Source of the DNA: Hsuehochloa calcarea
Lineage: Eukaryota > Streptophyta > Magnoliopsida > Poales > Poaceae
Direction: 5' to 3'
Assembly (NCBI GenBank): GCA_036346395.1
Contig: CM070599.1
Location: 13,569,232 to 13,633,231 of the forward strand
DNA: 64,000 nucleotides
This document shows positions 50,997 through 63,873 of the stretch, in pieces; within the stretch, counting starts at the first letter, position 1, and each line of letters begins with the position of its first letter. A program made the position numbers and the translations under genes. A model generated the notes under the pieces. The model was given only the letters and a program-made list of their open reading frames with translations. It ran no database searches and had not been told where the DNA came from.

Positions 50997-53483
50997 CTCC
51001 ATTGTTTCTCCCTTAGCTTCCTTTAGCACCTCCGCAACTCTAGCTAGCACTCACAAGTCCGCTGGAGCCGCAGATCCTCGGGAAGCCTTCGGCCGCCATT
51101 GTCGGTTTTGGAGCTTTGGTGAAGTCGGTGCAGCGGGGGTTTTCTTCTTCAAGTCTTCGCTCCCTCTGCTCCCTCTTTACTCTCTGAAGCTTAACCCTCA
51201 CTCAATTCGGTTCAATTTGCCCAAGGCTTGGCTGAATTCGGATTCCCCCAATTTCAGCCGAAATCGGCATTCTTCTTCGCCCAGGCAGCTTCGGCTCTCC
51301 TCGGTGCATTCTTTGCTCTCAGGTAACCCCTCTTTAGTCCCTAGTGGCCTGGCACCTGCTCCCTTGAACCGCAGCTGAGCTCCTCGCCGTTTTTATTTTT
51401 GTCACTTTGCGGTCTCCTCGGTTCCCTCCGGCTTGCCGGCGTTTTGGACCATCGCAGCCAAATCCATTGGTACCATTAGGTGCGCAATGATGTTTGGGAC
51501 CCATTTTGGGCACTTGCTCGCACCGCCACGCAGAGCGGCCGGCGAAGCGATCTTCCCGTCGCTTTGCTTGGACGAAAACAGGACGGTCGTTTTGAACGTG
51601 AGTCGGTCTGGACCGTCGATCCTTAGATCTACGGCCCACATTCGCGCGGAGATTTGAATTCGTCGCGCGTCTCGGTCTGTAACCCATTGGATCTAAGATC
51701 AACGGTCCCGACTCGAGTTCGCTTGGATCGTTGGATCCCAGATCGACGGCTCGCGTGCGTGAGGACGTTCGGATCAGGCCGCGCGCTCGGATCCATGTGG
51801 ACCGTTGGATCCTGTCGAAGAGTTTTTCCTTCGACCATTATTCTACGACTATTGTTCAGTCGTAAGTTATTCTACGACCACTACCTGGTCGTAAGTTTTT
51901 CCCTCATTCGTCCACGTCATTTCAAATTTCTGTTTTTCCCGAAAGGATTTATTTATCAACTGAAAAATGTGATAACTTATAAAATGCATAACTAATTCAT
52001 TTTAAATCCTTTTCGGTAGATTCAAATTTTGTGGGTTATGTTTTCAACTGAACTTTAATCTAAAAATGTTTCCAACCTCATTATAGCTCCAGAAAATTTT
52101 GCTAATGAATAGTAGCATTTATGATTTATAAAAGCTGAGCAAAATTGATTTGGGCATATCTTTGGCATTAAGAATCCAAATCAATTGTTTCTTGTTGCTA
52201 AATTCTTTATAAATCATGCTCTTGCTACTGTAAAATTTTCAGAATATTTGGAGAAAGTTTACTTTTGGGTCTTTGCATTTTCTTCGTTCTTATCGGTTGT
52301 TTCTCGCTTTCTCGTTAGGATCCGAAGAGCACATTGACAATATAATTGATCCTCAGCAACATCTTGACCCACAGCAAACAGGCAAGCTGTTTGATCATGT
52401 TAATCCCATTATTTTACAAGTCTAATATATTGATTTCAACTTGTATGTATGCATTGCTATTTTGTTGTTAAATTATGGTTAGTATCCTATAGTTGCACAA
52501 TCTGTAGGAATGTTTTATCCTCTACTACCATGAGCCTAGGTTATGTGCTGTGATTGGAGTTCGATGGATGAGCTCTTGTCACTTAGTAGAATACGAATTG
52601 AAATTGCTTAGAAATGCTTAGTTTCGGTAGCAATGGGCGATCATCGATTTTAGTCGATGATCTTGATCACACATTTATTTATTATTCTATTATGTCCAGC
52701 ACTTGTGCTTTGTTACTTTGTAAAGTCAAAAACTGAAAATAAAATTGCTTTAGACTTGGGCACAATGGTATGTTGGTGTGATCTGTTGGTGTGAATGGAA
52801 TGGTGCCTAGGTCATCAAGGACCGAGTTACTTGTGTCACTAAGCCAAGCGCTTATGCGTGCTAACCACGCGAGAGGGATATGGGACCTCTCTTGACTAAG
52901 TACTTTGGCGTGTGTTATCTCCGAGTCGCAGGAGGGGTTGTGTGTGTTGTGTGAAAAGGATATGTGTTCTTGTGTTGGGTGTGCGGTGGTGGAGATTCCG
53001 GTAGGCTCTCCACCTCGAGGGGCATTGTAGTTGTCCAAGGCTTTACCTGCGACGGGTAGTTGACCGAGGCTTTAAAATGACCCCGACACAACGTATGGGT
53101 TTCTATCCATACAGGCGGCTCGTAGTTAATACACAATATTGGAAATGTCTCGTAGGACTTAGCCGTGCCGGCATACCTAAGGAAGTGTGCTTAATAGCTT
53201 GGCAAAAAGGTGGTTTGGCGTGTGGGTACATTGGTACACCCCTGCAGGGTATAAAACTATTCGAATAGCCTCGTCCTAGGTTATGGACATGCTTGGTAAG
53301 GTTGTGCAAGAACTAGACTACAACCTTTTAAATTAAAATTTGACATAGTTAGTATGAATTGGGTAATTCATGCTATTGTTGTGGTGACTAATGGGTTAGT
53401 CACTTCCAGGACTGTTGTTGTCATCTATCTACTGTTAGATTGTTGTCATATATGGTTATTTGAGCATTAAAAATAGATTTGTT

Positions 53484-53488
53484 AACTT
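53484..53488. other. C3 target site duplication, left copy
   Basis: AACTT; the right copy is 63874-63878. In X-mid the site is uninterrupted (its plus-strand complement aagtt, about 26918-26922). Confidence 0.92.
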
Positions 53489-55365
53489 TGTAGGACCGGA
53501 AAGGCGACTAGGGGGGTGAATAGGCGTTTTCAAAACTTTCTCGCCTAAATCAAAACCAACACGAACTTTACTCCTTTAGCTATGAAAGCTAAGAAGTTCA
53601 GTGAGCACACAACGGAAGCCTTGTGTTGGATTTGACAAACCCCTAAAGCACACGACACAAAAGGAGAAAAGAACTCAATGTTCTTCATCACAGCACAGCG
53701 ATCCGACCGCTACCACGGCGATCGGACCGACGGTCAACCAATGATCGACCGGCACTAACCAATGGTCGGACCGGTGGACAGCGGTTCGACCCGGCAAACA
53801 GGGGTCTGAATACAAGGCGGTCGAACCGCCGTTGAAGGGGCGGGCGGACCGGTAGAGTCCACAATACTGAAAAACTCCACCCAAATCCAAAACGAAATTT
53901 GATCCAACTTTTGATTCAACCAATAGAACTTGACCAAATTTCTAGCACACCTCCCTAATGATATTAGAGACCTATTTCTAGCGACGATCCGTCGATCCAC
54001 TTCAGAATCGATCTCTCGAGATTTTAACAAAGAAGTGCTCAAACCCTAGAAATGAGAAAACTTGATTCAAGACTTGCTTGTGGGGGTTTGATGATCTAGA
54101 TGACTCTAGGAGTTATCCCACACATCAAAGCAAGATAAAGTAGGCCGAGAGACCAAGCATGAACCTTTGAATCAAGGAAGCACCAAAAACATCCAAAAGA
54201 GAGAAGAACACAAAGGGAGCAAATGATCTTTCAATTAAGCATCACAAGATTGTTCATTCACAATAGATGCTTACAAAGCCTCTCCACCAAGGAGGGCAAG
54301 AGCTCAACAAGGAGCACACTCCAAACCCTAGTTCTCCTCTCCTCTCCTCCAAACCCTAGAAAAAGGAAGAAAGGGGCTAAATGAATGCTTCCTCTTGTTT
54401 TCCACCTCTCCCCTTCCTATTTATACTAGAGAGCTAGGGTTTCCCTTTTTGGGTCTCTTACACATGGGACCCACACACAAATAACTCTTGAAGCAATCGC
54501 CTGCTTCACCACGTGTAGGTTGATCAGCGGTTCTCATCGACGCCAAGCCTCTCTTGTCCGAATCACATCGGAACCTCCCAGAGACTCGCACCGATATCTG
54601 CACCGCCTGATCCAACCAGCTGTTCGAACCACCCGTTCGATCCATCTTGTCCATTCTGCACCATGCTTGAGTCACACGACCTCACCCGGTATCCCTGATC
54701 GCTCGACCTCGGCTCTCAAGCGTAGTCCCGATCCACTCACCGCTGACATCGTTGACTGCAAGACACCGCACAAAGAATAGACAAACAAACCGTTTCCGGG
54801 AACAAGTTCTTCACAACTTGACCCACGTCAGTTCCGCAATGCGATATACTACAATAAAGCATTGAAGTTCATATAATAAACCATTCGAAACCACCTCAAT
54901 GCAACACTTGGCTCACCTCCAGGATCGCCGGTCCGATCACCATACCACGGGCGGTCCGACCGATTCATCTTGGTCCGACCGCTCCCACAACGGCGGCCGG
55001 ACGGTCCAAAGGACTTAGCCAAAATTCAAGCGAAATTCAAAACCTTCTGGAAATTTCAAACGGATAGAACTTTTGACTGGGAGCTCCAAAAATGATGGGA
55101 CCACATCCAGGAGACTCCCCTCACTTGCCTACACAACCTATTTTTGGCCCAGCTCCAAAAACCCAAATCTCAAAGTGGCGGTCGGACCGGCCACCATGGC
55201 CGGTCGGACTGCTCCACGGGCGGTCTGACCGCCCAGCACAACCGGTCAGACCGCCAGTGGCCTGACAGCCTTGGAGCAAACCCGAAAACGCGAGATTTTG
55301 CAAACCAACAACGCCATTGCCAATTGACTCATCATCCTGAGATCGTGCACATATCCTCATGCATA
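53489..55365 (-). repeat. C3 3' LTR
   Basis: TGTAGGACCGG start. The U3 end reads atatcctcatgcatata, lacking the final ccaca present at 63869-63873, so its last few bases and the adjoining polypurine tract are altered. Palindromes of the CGGTCSGACCG kind at 53695-53860 and 54915-55265. TATA (minus) 54418-54425. Confidence 0.88.
54418..54425 (-). promoter_or_regulatory. C3 LTR TATA box
   Basis: TATAAATAGG on the minus strand; same site at 62944-62951 in the 5' LTR. Confidence 0.65.
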
Positions 55366-56180
55366 TAAGGAGAAGACGCTATATTCAATCATGGCAAAAC
55401 GTGTACTGCAAAGCTAAAACCAAGATAGCAGCAATCTGAGATTAACAGAATTGAAATCATGAAAGGTTGCTCAAAATCATAGATTCACTCAAAGCAACCA
55501 AAAATGAGTCAAGCCATGTCTATAAGTAAAAAGAGACTCAAAGCAAGAATTGAGGCATTTTGAGTATTAAGAAAATTCTTTTGAAGCAACGCTCAAGCAC
55601 TTAGCCCTTTTTGGGCAACTTTTCTTTTTCTTTCTTCCCTTTTTTGCTGTGCTAGATCTCAAGCCTTGCCGCGACCATCTCAAGCGATAAGCTTAAAAGA
55701 ATGATCTAGGTCATCCAAAACTCCCCCTGAGTTCATGCCTAGTGTAATGGCAAGCCGTCTCATGAGAAAGGATTGGTGAGATCAGTTTTTTCGCACAGAG
55801 ATTTTTTCTTTTGCTTGACTTAAGAGGATAAAAAGCTCATTTTTCATCTCAAAATAAGTTCAAGACTCAATTCAACTTGTAAGACATGGCGAGAACCATA
55901 AGCGGATCACTAGAGCAAAACTAGTCACAAGATCCAACAAGACATGATTTGATTCAGATTTCTCAAAGATATAAAGCTAGCAAGACAAAAGCTAAGCCAA
56001 ACACGAAGAGCCATAAAAGAGGTCTAGCAGACTATCACTCGATATGACAAGGTATAAAATATGAAAACAAGTCATACAGGGATAATAATCAAAGCTCCAT
56101 TAGTTTTAATATACAATGCAAGACAAATGAAATGAAACATGCATTATAATACAATGAATGCAACAAGAGCCACTTCCCCC
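55366..56180 (-). other. C3 post-pol region
   Basis: About 0.8 kb without a long frame. Contains the block shared with C4 (55648-55796) and GGGGGAAG/GGGGGAG runs on the sense strand at 56174-56182 and 55720-55728. Shorter than in C4 (1.7 kb). Confidence 0.75.
55648..55796 (-). other. Conserved post-pol block shared with C4
   Basis: Counterpart of 38301-38449, same length, about 85% identical by eye. Located nearer to the 3' LTR than in C4. Confidence 0.75.
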
Positions 56181-56489
56181 TCAAAACAGCCCAATAGGAC
56201 TAATAACCCCTAACTCTCCCCGCAAAGCAGCAAAACGAGAAGAATCAAGAGCCTTAGTTAAAATATCATGCAAGTCGTTGCTCGACTCTACAAAATGAAG
56301 CACAACATCACCTTTCTCAACATGGTCTCTCGTAAAATGAAATCGAATATCAATGTGTTTAGTCCTCGAATGTTGCAATCGGGTTTTGGCAATATTAATT
56401 GCGTAAGTGTTGTCACGTAAAAGAGGAACACTTCCCAAAGATAACCCATAGTCCCGCAGTGGATAAAATCCAAAGAACTCCGAGAGCAA
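56181..56489 (-). pseudogene. pol: C3 RNase H
   Basis: Open for 102 residues: VPLLRDNTYAINIAKTRLQH, SRTKHIDIRFHFTRDHVEKG, LHDILTKALDSSRFAALRGE, LGVISPIGLF then stop. This is the complete end of copia RNase H, and fixes the pol stop. Confidence 0.92.
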
Positions 56490-57773
56490 CCATCGGCGCA
56501 GCTACATACTCACCTCACAGAGATCAGGCAATGTAAGACTGCTTAGAAGACCAAGAAACAAGAGATGTGCCCAAGAAATGACAAGTGCCGTAAGTACTCT
56601 TCCTATCAACTCTACACCCGCTAAATCAAGATCGTAAAATGCTCGAATTGAAAGAGCCAAGAAGAAGAATACGAGTCCAAAATCAAGCGTATCTTGAAGA
56701 TACCAAGATGCGGCGTCTACTTGACGATGAGAAGCACGAGGAAGCTCGAATCGAGCGCACGGACATACGGCGAATTGTATGTCCGCCTCGACGCCGTAAG
56801 ATAGAGGAGGGAGCCAATCATATGCGATACTCCTTCCGATCCATCGACTTCCATCCTCATCGGATCCAAAGACGGTGGTTGTTGCAATGGGAGTAGACAT
56901 TGGCCTACCGATTCCCATATTGAAGCGCCGAAGAAGGTCATTAGTATACTTACTCTGGTGGACGAAGGTGCCTTCTTTCAGTTGCTTGATTTGAAGACCA
57001 AGGAAGAATGTCGCTCTCCCATCATGCTCATCTCAAATTCACTGCTCATAGAATCAAAATCTAGACACCAAAGCATGAGAAGAACCACCAAAATAATATC
57101 ATCCACATATATTTGAACCAACAAGAAATCACCGCCATGCCCGAGAGTGAACAAGGTTTTATCAACCATTCCCATTTTGAAATCATTTTCAAGCAAGAAA
57201 CTCTTAAGTCATCATACCAAGCTCTAGGAGCTTGTTTCAATCCATACAGAGCTTTAGAGAGTTTAAAACATGGTTTGGGAATTTTTGATTTTCAAACCTG
57301 TGAGGTTGCTTGACAAAGACCTCTTCTTCTATGAAGCCATTCAAGAAAGCACTTTTAACATCCATTTGAAAAAGCTTGAAACCCTTGGATGTTGCAAATG
57401 CTAAAAGAATGCGAATGGCCTCCAATCTAGCTACTTGGAGCAAAGGTCTCCTCAAAGTCTAAGCCTCTACTGAATAACCTTGAGCAACAAGTCTAGCCTT
57501 ATTGCTAACAACCAAACCATCCTCACTTTGCTTATTTTTAAAAACCCATTTTGTTCCAATAACATGAGAATCGTAAGGTCGCTCAACTAAAAACCTGACT
57601 TTGTTTCTTTCAAAATTTTCAAGCTCTTCATGCATGGCATTGACCCAAGAGGCATCAGATAAAGCATGAGTGATATCTCGGGGTTCAAAAGAAGCGACAA
57701 AAGCAGAGTGTGCATGGGATTCAGGAGAAATAAACCTGGAGCGAGTGACTCGCTCTTGAATATCCCCAATCAT
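56490..57773 (-). pseudogene. pol: C3 reverse transcriptase
   Basis: Pieces from the sense start: 57459-57773 (THALSDASWVNAMHEELENF, IGTKWVFKNKQSEDG), 57237-57455 (RLEAIRILLAFATSKGFKLF, QMDVKSAFLNGFIEEEVFV), 56978-57196 (KMGMVDKTLF and the active site IYVDDIIL), 56502-56941 (MSTPIATTT, connection). One frame change falls near 57456 and others at 57200 and 56950. Confidence 0.92.
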
Positions 57774-58064
57774 CTGTTCAGGAGGATGTTGTCGCTGAAT
57801 GCGAAGAGGTGCTCCTGGTGCGTATGGCCTCTACCCCATGAGTTGTGGAGGTAGGAACAGAGCCACTCAGATCGTCGGTGGGGATAGGAGGAGGCTGCTC
57901 AGCTGACACGGAAGTAGTAGTAGCAGGCTCTCCACCCCTCTCAGAGGTAGCAGGAGGATGGTTTGGGTCTTCATCCTCAGAATCATCATCGACGAAGATG
58001 CTTTCTTGAGTTTCAGGAACCTGTGTACCAAGCATCTGGTCTAGTACTGTGACTAGCCTCATCA
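57774..58064 (-). pseudogene. C3 integrase-RT linker
   Basis: Acidic Ser/Thr/Pro-rich stretch (ESIFVDDDSEDEDPNHPP), typical of the variable linker; no fold. Confidence 0.6.
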
Positions 58065-58960
58065 AAAGTGACTTCGCAGTCTCAACAATTTTGTTAGTAT
58101 CAACATTAAAAACACGATAGCCACGAGAATGAGCAGATATCCAAGAAATATGCCATCAAAACATCTAGACTCAAATTTATCAAGATTGCCTTGTTTAAGA
58201 ATGAAGCACTTGCAACCAAAAATCTTGAAATGAGAGACCTTGGGAGAATGACCAAATCTAAGCTCATAAGAAGTCTTCCCAACCACAGATCTCAAGAAAA
58301 CCCTATTGAGATATAACAAGCGAGAGATCGCCTCACCAAAATCTCCTAGGAGTAGAATGCTCATCTAGCATGGTCCGAGCCATCTCTACAAGGGTTCTGT
58401 TCTTCCTTTCTACAACACCATTCTCACGAGGAACTCTAGGAGAAGAAAACTGATGCTCAATTCCCCTATCACAGTAAGGTAGAAAAGAAAAATTCTTGAA
58501 CTCATCCCATTATCACTCCTAATGGCTCTCAAGGCTCCTGTATATCAACAAAGAATTCTAAGGACCAAATCTTTAAAGAATCCAAATGCTTCGTCCTTAG
58601 AAGCAAGAAAATAAACCCATGAATACCGGAGTAATCATCCACAACCACCAAGACATACCATTTCCCACCAAATGATCAACTCTAGAAGGACCAATCAGAT
58701 CTAAGTGAAGAAGTCAGCCCAGTCCATCACCATTACCAAAGTAAGAGGTGGGTGGGAAGTGACACCATCTTACCATGTCTACAGGTGAGCACACAAGATC
58801 TCTAATGTACCTTCAACCTAGGCAAACCTCTAATCAAGTCCTTGCAACCGACTCTAGACAAATGATCAAAACCTATATGCCCAAGTCTACGATGCCACAA
58901 AACAAGGTCATGAGAATCGAGGCTACAAGACACCTAGGACTGAAAATGTAAGAAATGCTG
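58062..58960 (-). pseudogene. pol: C3 integrase
   Basis: 58062-58364 reads GKTSYELRFGHSPKVSHFKI, FGCKCFILKQGNLDKFESRC, FDGIFLGYL, the C-terminal copia integrase block. The core (about 58370-58800) is visible only as short pieces in shifting frames (NGVVERKNRTL-like near 58400, DDYSGIHGF-like near 58620). The finger near 58860-58900 has RLGHIGF-like remains. Confidence 0.8.
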
Positions 58961-59988
58961 AAATTTGCACGTAAGATCTTCTCAAACTGAGATCTCAAAA
59001 ACAAGCTCACCCGAGGAATCTAGAACTCTACACTCACCTCTCTTAAACCTCACTTCTAGACCTCATCAAGCAAATGAGAAACAGATAGAAGATTATACCT
59101 CACCACTTACCAAAGCGACGCCTTTTAGCATGAACTTGTCGTTGACGCAAGACAAAGCCCTTTGCAATCACGGTCCCAGAGAGGCATCCCCAAATGTAAT
59201 CAATTCATTGCCGGATGCACGTGTGAGGGAGGAGAACCATCTAGAATCTCCTGGTCATATGTCGAGAACACCCGAGTCAACAAGCCACTTGTCCTCCTTC
59301 CTCGCACGACGGACCTAAAAGGCACAATCGAAAACATCGCGCCTCAAGATCAAGTTAGTGATAAATGAACGAGGAATCCAAAGATCGAGAAGCACGATGT
59401 CCGGGAGCAGCAGAGAAATAGCAAACATGATCAGAACAAAATTATAAGGATGCACATGAGAATCACCTAGACCTCTCCAAACGATCTACCAAAAGATCGA
59501 TACTCCCCTGCCTAGGTGCTACCCTGTCTCTCCTCACGATGTCCTAATCCAACATGCCGCCTAGACCCACCAAAAGAGTCTACAAAGTTCTCTACAAATC
59601 TAGGCCTATGTGTGGTGCGATAAACAGTCACTAGCTCTAGAGACTACATCCGAGAAGGGACTCTCTAATGGATCTTAGGACGCCATCCTCTCTTTTCTCT
59701 CAAGTTTTGCTCTCCCAAGCGTAACTCAACAAGATGGCCTTCTTTCTTGCGTAAGGTGCAATGGTATCGACCTTTTAGGGTCTGCATGCATGAGTGAAAG
59801 CACCTTTCTTGCCGTAAAGAGTTTGAGCAAAACCACCGGATTTGAAAACAACCCTGATGGCTTAGGAGGTTCTAGCTCAAACAAACCATTCTTCACAACT
59901 CTAGCAATCTTAGGTGGGTTTTTCTTGGAATGCTCTAGGGTTGAAACCTAGACCACTATTTTTCACGCCACCTTGGATTGATCAAGAA
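58961..59988 (-). pseudogene. C3 protease and gag-protease linker, degraded
   Basis: Position between gag and integrase requires protease. A remnant of WLVDSG...MTGD-type sequence is seen near 59260-59280 and FGDASLG-like near 59180-59200. No continuous frame. Confidence 0.55.
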
Positions 59989-60850
59989 TCATGTTGAGTT
60001 TCTTTTCCCACTTGAAAATTTCTCAAGAGTCACCTTGAGGTAATCATTCTCTTTCATTAACTCCTCACATCTAGTACACTTGCTAGACTTGATTACCTCA
60101 TTGCGCTTACTCTTAAGAAGGGCCACTTCCACTTTGAAGGCCTCACAAGACACACAATAGGATTCCCGAATCCTACTCAATCGCTTCCTTAAACTTGACT
60201 CTAAAAGCCTCTTGTATCCGACTAACCATGGTTTCAACTTCAAAGATTCAAAACACAAGAGTTAGAATCAATAACCTTTTAGAAGCAAGAAAGACATGGA
60301 TCTTTCAATTTTAGCCTTTTCTTCCGTGGTCTTGTTTAAGGCTTCAATCTCAATTGTAAGCTTGGGACAATTTTCACAAGATGCAACTCTAGAGTAAATC
60401 AATGTTTCACCATCTCTTGCATCTTAATCCTATTATCCTTACAATGAGAGCATGTGTGACTAGCATCAAACTTTTGCAATTCTTTTAAGGAACTATCTAA
60501 TTTTAATTCTAGCAAAGCACAATTAGAGCAAGTTAAAGGATAGCTTCCATGGCGGTCACATCAAGAGGAATGACATCTAAACAAGCAGATCTAGACTTGA
60601 AAGATTCTAGTTCATCGAGAGCATCTTTTAGTTGATTTGTGATGAGGAATGAGCAGATTTCAAGCTTGTCAAATCTTTAAGCAAGCTAGTGCAGAATCAC
60701 AAATATCAGAGGATTGATAGATTTAAGCCTAACAACTTCAAGATTCAAATTATCAATCATAATGTCCCGCTTCCTAATCACTTTTACTTGCTTATGCAAT
60801 TTCGCTCAAAGAAGCACCAAAGCCCTTTTCATATCAAGCAATAGAAGGGC
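59989..60850 (-). pseudogene. C3 gag coiled-coil tail with CxxC pairs
   Basis: 59989-60258 contains CVSCEAFKVEVALLKSKRNE and CTRCEELMKENDYLKVTLEK, matching the C1 tail (CESCVNLKEENAYLKDTLEK). More CxxC remnants (near 60370-60540) lie upstream in broken frames. Confidence 0.75.
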
Positions 60851-61970
60851 ATACCTCATCGTGATCACCAAAGGATCCTCATTGTTGGAGGAGTCGCTAT
60901 CGTGGTTTGTTCTTGGCCATGAAACACATGTCGGTGAAGTCATGTGCCTTCTTCTTGCCACGAGTATCACTCTCGCCGCCCTCCGCTTCCGAGTCCACAT
61001 CGCTCATATTTACATTCTCAAGAGCGGCAGGACCCTACCGACAAACTTTCGATAGTTTGTCTTCTGGGTTTTGCATCCTCTCCGGGATGTCTTCTTGTCT
61101 CCTTCTCCTCCTTGCCCTTTAGCTTGGGGCACTGGAGCGAATGTGGTTTGGCTCACCACATTCAAGCACGTGATAGGTCCGCTCCTCCTCCTATTTCTCA
61201 CCTTGTTGTACGCTCTTGTGAATTTGGTGGAAAGGAGGGCTAAGTCATCCTCGCAATTTCTCAAGTTGCTCATCACTCAAAGAATGTAAAGCGATAATGA
61301 AAAGCCGATGAGCTACAATCAAGAGAATCGGAAGAGCAACCCTTGGATTTGTCGACCACTAAAGCCATCGACTGCCTTGGGAGACGCGAGATAAAGTCAA
61401 TCTCATGCGTCTTCAACCTCGAGTAGAGCTTATCCATGGTAAGCTCACTCATGACAATTGTTGTCATTGATGGAAGTGATCTTCATACCCTGCACCTTCA
61501 CATCAAGAGCACCCGAAACCGGTGTGCATTTTGCACTAAAATACCAAGTCAACAAATATGAGATCATGAAGAATTTTAGAAAATCTTCCCCACACTCATC
61601 CAAAGACTCACCTGTGCCTTTGTTCGATCTTCGAGTAAACCTTTTGAGTCGGTTCTCATCTCACTTCCTTGATCGCAGCGGGACCCTTCGTGATAATCAC
61701 AAAGTGTCCGCCGATCTCGTGAGCGCACCGCAAGTGAGCAACACGCCAAACTCAGATCGACTAAGGCCTTGAATCAAATAATTCCGAGCCTTGCTGTTGG
61801 CCTCCACATCCGAGTGATCGATCGCCATCTACCGCACGACATAAGGGTTTTTCACCTTTAGCCAAATAGCGTGCCCTTGAGCCTCGATATATGCTTGCAT
61901 ACGAGCCTTCCAAAGATGCAAAGTCAACTCCTCAAAAATGTGTGGCTTGGTTGAGTACTTGTCACGCCAT
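60850..61970 (-). pseudogene. gag: C3 gag, broken
   Basis: ATG at 61970. Short in-frame pieces: KPHIFEEL and IEAQGHAIWL near 61860-61950, KLYSRLKTHEIDF at 61273-61467, LLSTKFTRAYNKVRNRRRSGP and the zinc knuckle remnant (CLNVVSQTTFAPVPQAKG frame-shifted) at 61010-61276, then HMTSPTCVSWPRTNHDSDSSN. The order matches C1, C2 and C4. A frame break occurs three codons after the start. Confidence 0.78.
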
Positions 61971-62007
61971 GGCTCCAAAGACCTGTTAAGATCTATAGAA
62001 AAGAGCT

Positions 62008-62024
62008 AACCGCTCGATACCACT
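62008..62024 (-). other. C3 primer binding site, altered
   Basis: Sense strand TGGTATCGAGCGG instead of TGGTATCAGAGCCGG: CAG reads CG and CCGG reads CGG. Two bases from the LTR. Confidence 0.8.
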
Positions 62025-63873
62025 TGTAGGACCGGAAAGGCGACTAGGGGGTGAATAGGCGCTTTCAAAACATTCTCGCCTAAATCAAAACCAACACGAA
62101 CTTTACTCCTTTAGCTATGAAAGCTAAGAAGTTCAGTGAGCACACAACTAAGCCTTGTGTTGGATTTGATAAACCCTAAAGCACACGACACAAAAGGAGA
62201 AAAGAACTCAATGTTCTTCATCGGGCACAGCGGTCCGACCGGCTACCACGGGCGGTCGGACCGACGGTCAACCAATGATCCGACCGCAACTAACCAATGG
62301 CCGGACCGGTGGACGGTTTCGACCCGCAAACCAATGGTCGAATACAAGGGCGGTCGAACCGCCGTTGAAGGGCCGGCCGGACCGGTAGAGTCCAAGATCA
62401 AAAACTCCACCCAAATCCAAAACGAAATTTGATCCAACTTTGATTCAACCAATAGAACTTGACCAAATTTCTAGCACACCTCCCTAATGATATTAGAGAC
62501 CTATTTCTAGCGACGATCCGTCGATCCACTTCACGTAATCGATCTCTCGAGATTTTAACAAAGAAGTGCTCAAACCCTAGAAATGAGAAAACTTGATTCA
62601 AGACTTGCTTGTGGGGTTTGATGATCTAGATGACTCTAGGAGTTATCCCACACATCAAAGCAAGATAAAGTAGGCCGAGAGACCAAGCATGAACCTTTGA
62701 ATCAAGGAAGCACCAAAAACATCCAAAAGAGAGAAGAACACAAAGGAGCAATGATCTTTCAATTAAGCATCACAAGATTGTTCATTCACAATAGATGCTT
62801 ACAAAGCCTCTCCACCAAGGAGGGCAAGAGCTCAACAAGGAGCACACTCCAAACCCTAGTTCTCCTCTCTCTCCTCCAAACCCTAGAAAAAGGAAGAAAG
62901 GGGCTAAATGAATGCTTCCTCTTGTTTTCCACCTCTCCCTTCCTATTTATACTAGAGAGCTAGGGTTTCCTTTGGGTCTCTTACACATGGGACCCACACA
63001 CAAATAACTCTTGAAGCAATCGCTGCTTCACCACGTGTAGGTTGATCACGGTTCTCATCGACGCCAAGCCTCTCTTGTCCAATCACATCGAATCTCCCGA
63101 GACTCGCACCGATATCCGCACCGCCGATCCAACCAAATTGCTCGAACCACCTGCTCGATCCATCTTGTCCATTCTCGCACCATGCTTGAGTCACACGACT
63201 CATCCGATCCCCGATCGCTCGACCTCGGCTCTCCAAGCGTAGTCCCGATCCACTCACCGCTGACATCGCTGACTGCAAGACACCGCACAAAGAATAGACA
63301 AACAAACCGCTTCCGAACAAGTTCTTCACAACTTGACCCACGCCGCTTCTGCAATGCGATATACTACAATAAAGCATTGAAGTTCATATAATAAACCATT
63401 CAAACCACCTCAATGCAACACTTGGCTCACCTCCAGGATCGCGGTCCGATCACTTACGTACGGTCCGACCGATTCATGCCGGCCGGACCGCTTCCCACAA
63501 CGGCGGTCGGACCGGTCCAAAGGACTTAGCCAAAATTCAAGCGAGAAATTCAAACCTTCCGAAATTTCAAACGGATAGAACTTTTGATCGAGCTCCAAAA
63601 TGATGGGACCACATCCAGAGACTCCTCACTTGCCTACACAACCTATTTTTGGCCCACCCAAAAACCCAAATCTCAAAGTGGCGGTCGGACCGCCACCATG
63701 GTCGGCCGGATCGCTCCATCGGCGGTCCGACCGCCCAAGACAACCGGGTCAGACCGCCAAATGGCCCGACACCTTGGAGCAAACCCGAAAACGCGAGATT
63801 TTGCAAACCAACAACGCCATTGCCAATTGACTCATCATCCTGAGATCGTGCACATATCCTCACGGTATCCACA
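62025..63873 (-). repeat. C3 5' LTR (1849 bp)
   Basis: TGTAGGACCGG to GGTATCCACA, followed by the AACTT duplication. Palindrome groups 62225-62395 and 63440-63760. TATA (minus) 62944-62951. Confidence 0.92.

Larger units (their letters stand above)
50088..53488 (+). repeat. X-right: family X LTR in plus orientation
   Basis: Reverse complement of X-left (4180-7407) for 50088-53149, and of X-mid for 53306-53488; continues at 63874 beyond C3. It starts tttaacatccc, where the family end is TGTAACATCCC, so the first bases changed or were lost. Plus-strand TATA box 50989-50996, then a pyrimidine-rich leader. No cellular gene in it. Confidence 0.8.
53489..63873 (-). mobile_element. C3: full-length Sire-type Ty1/copia element
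   Basis: 10,385 bp on the minus strand: 5' LTR 62025-63873, primer site, gag with CxxC tail, protease/integrase, RT, RNase H (to 56181), post-pol region with the block shared with C4, 3' LTR 53489-55365. TSD AACTT on both sides. Coding frames are broken by numerous small indels. Confidence 0.92.
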
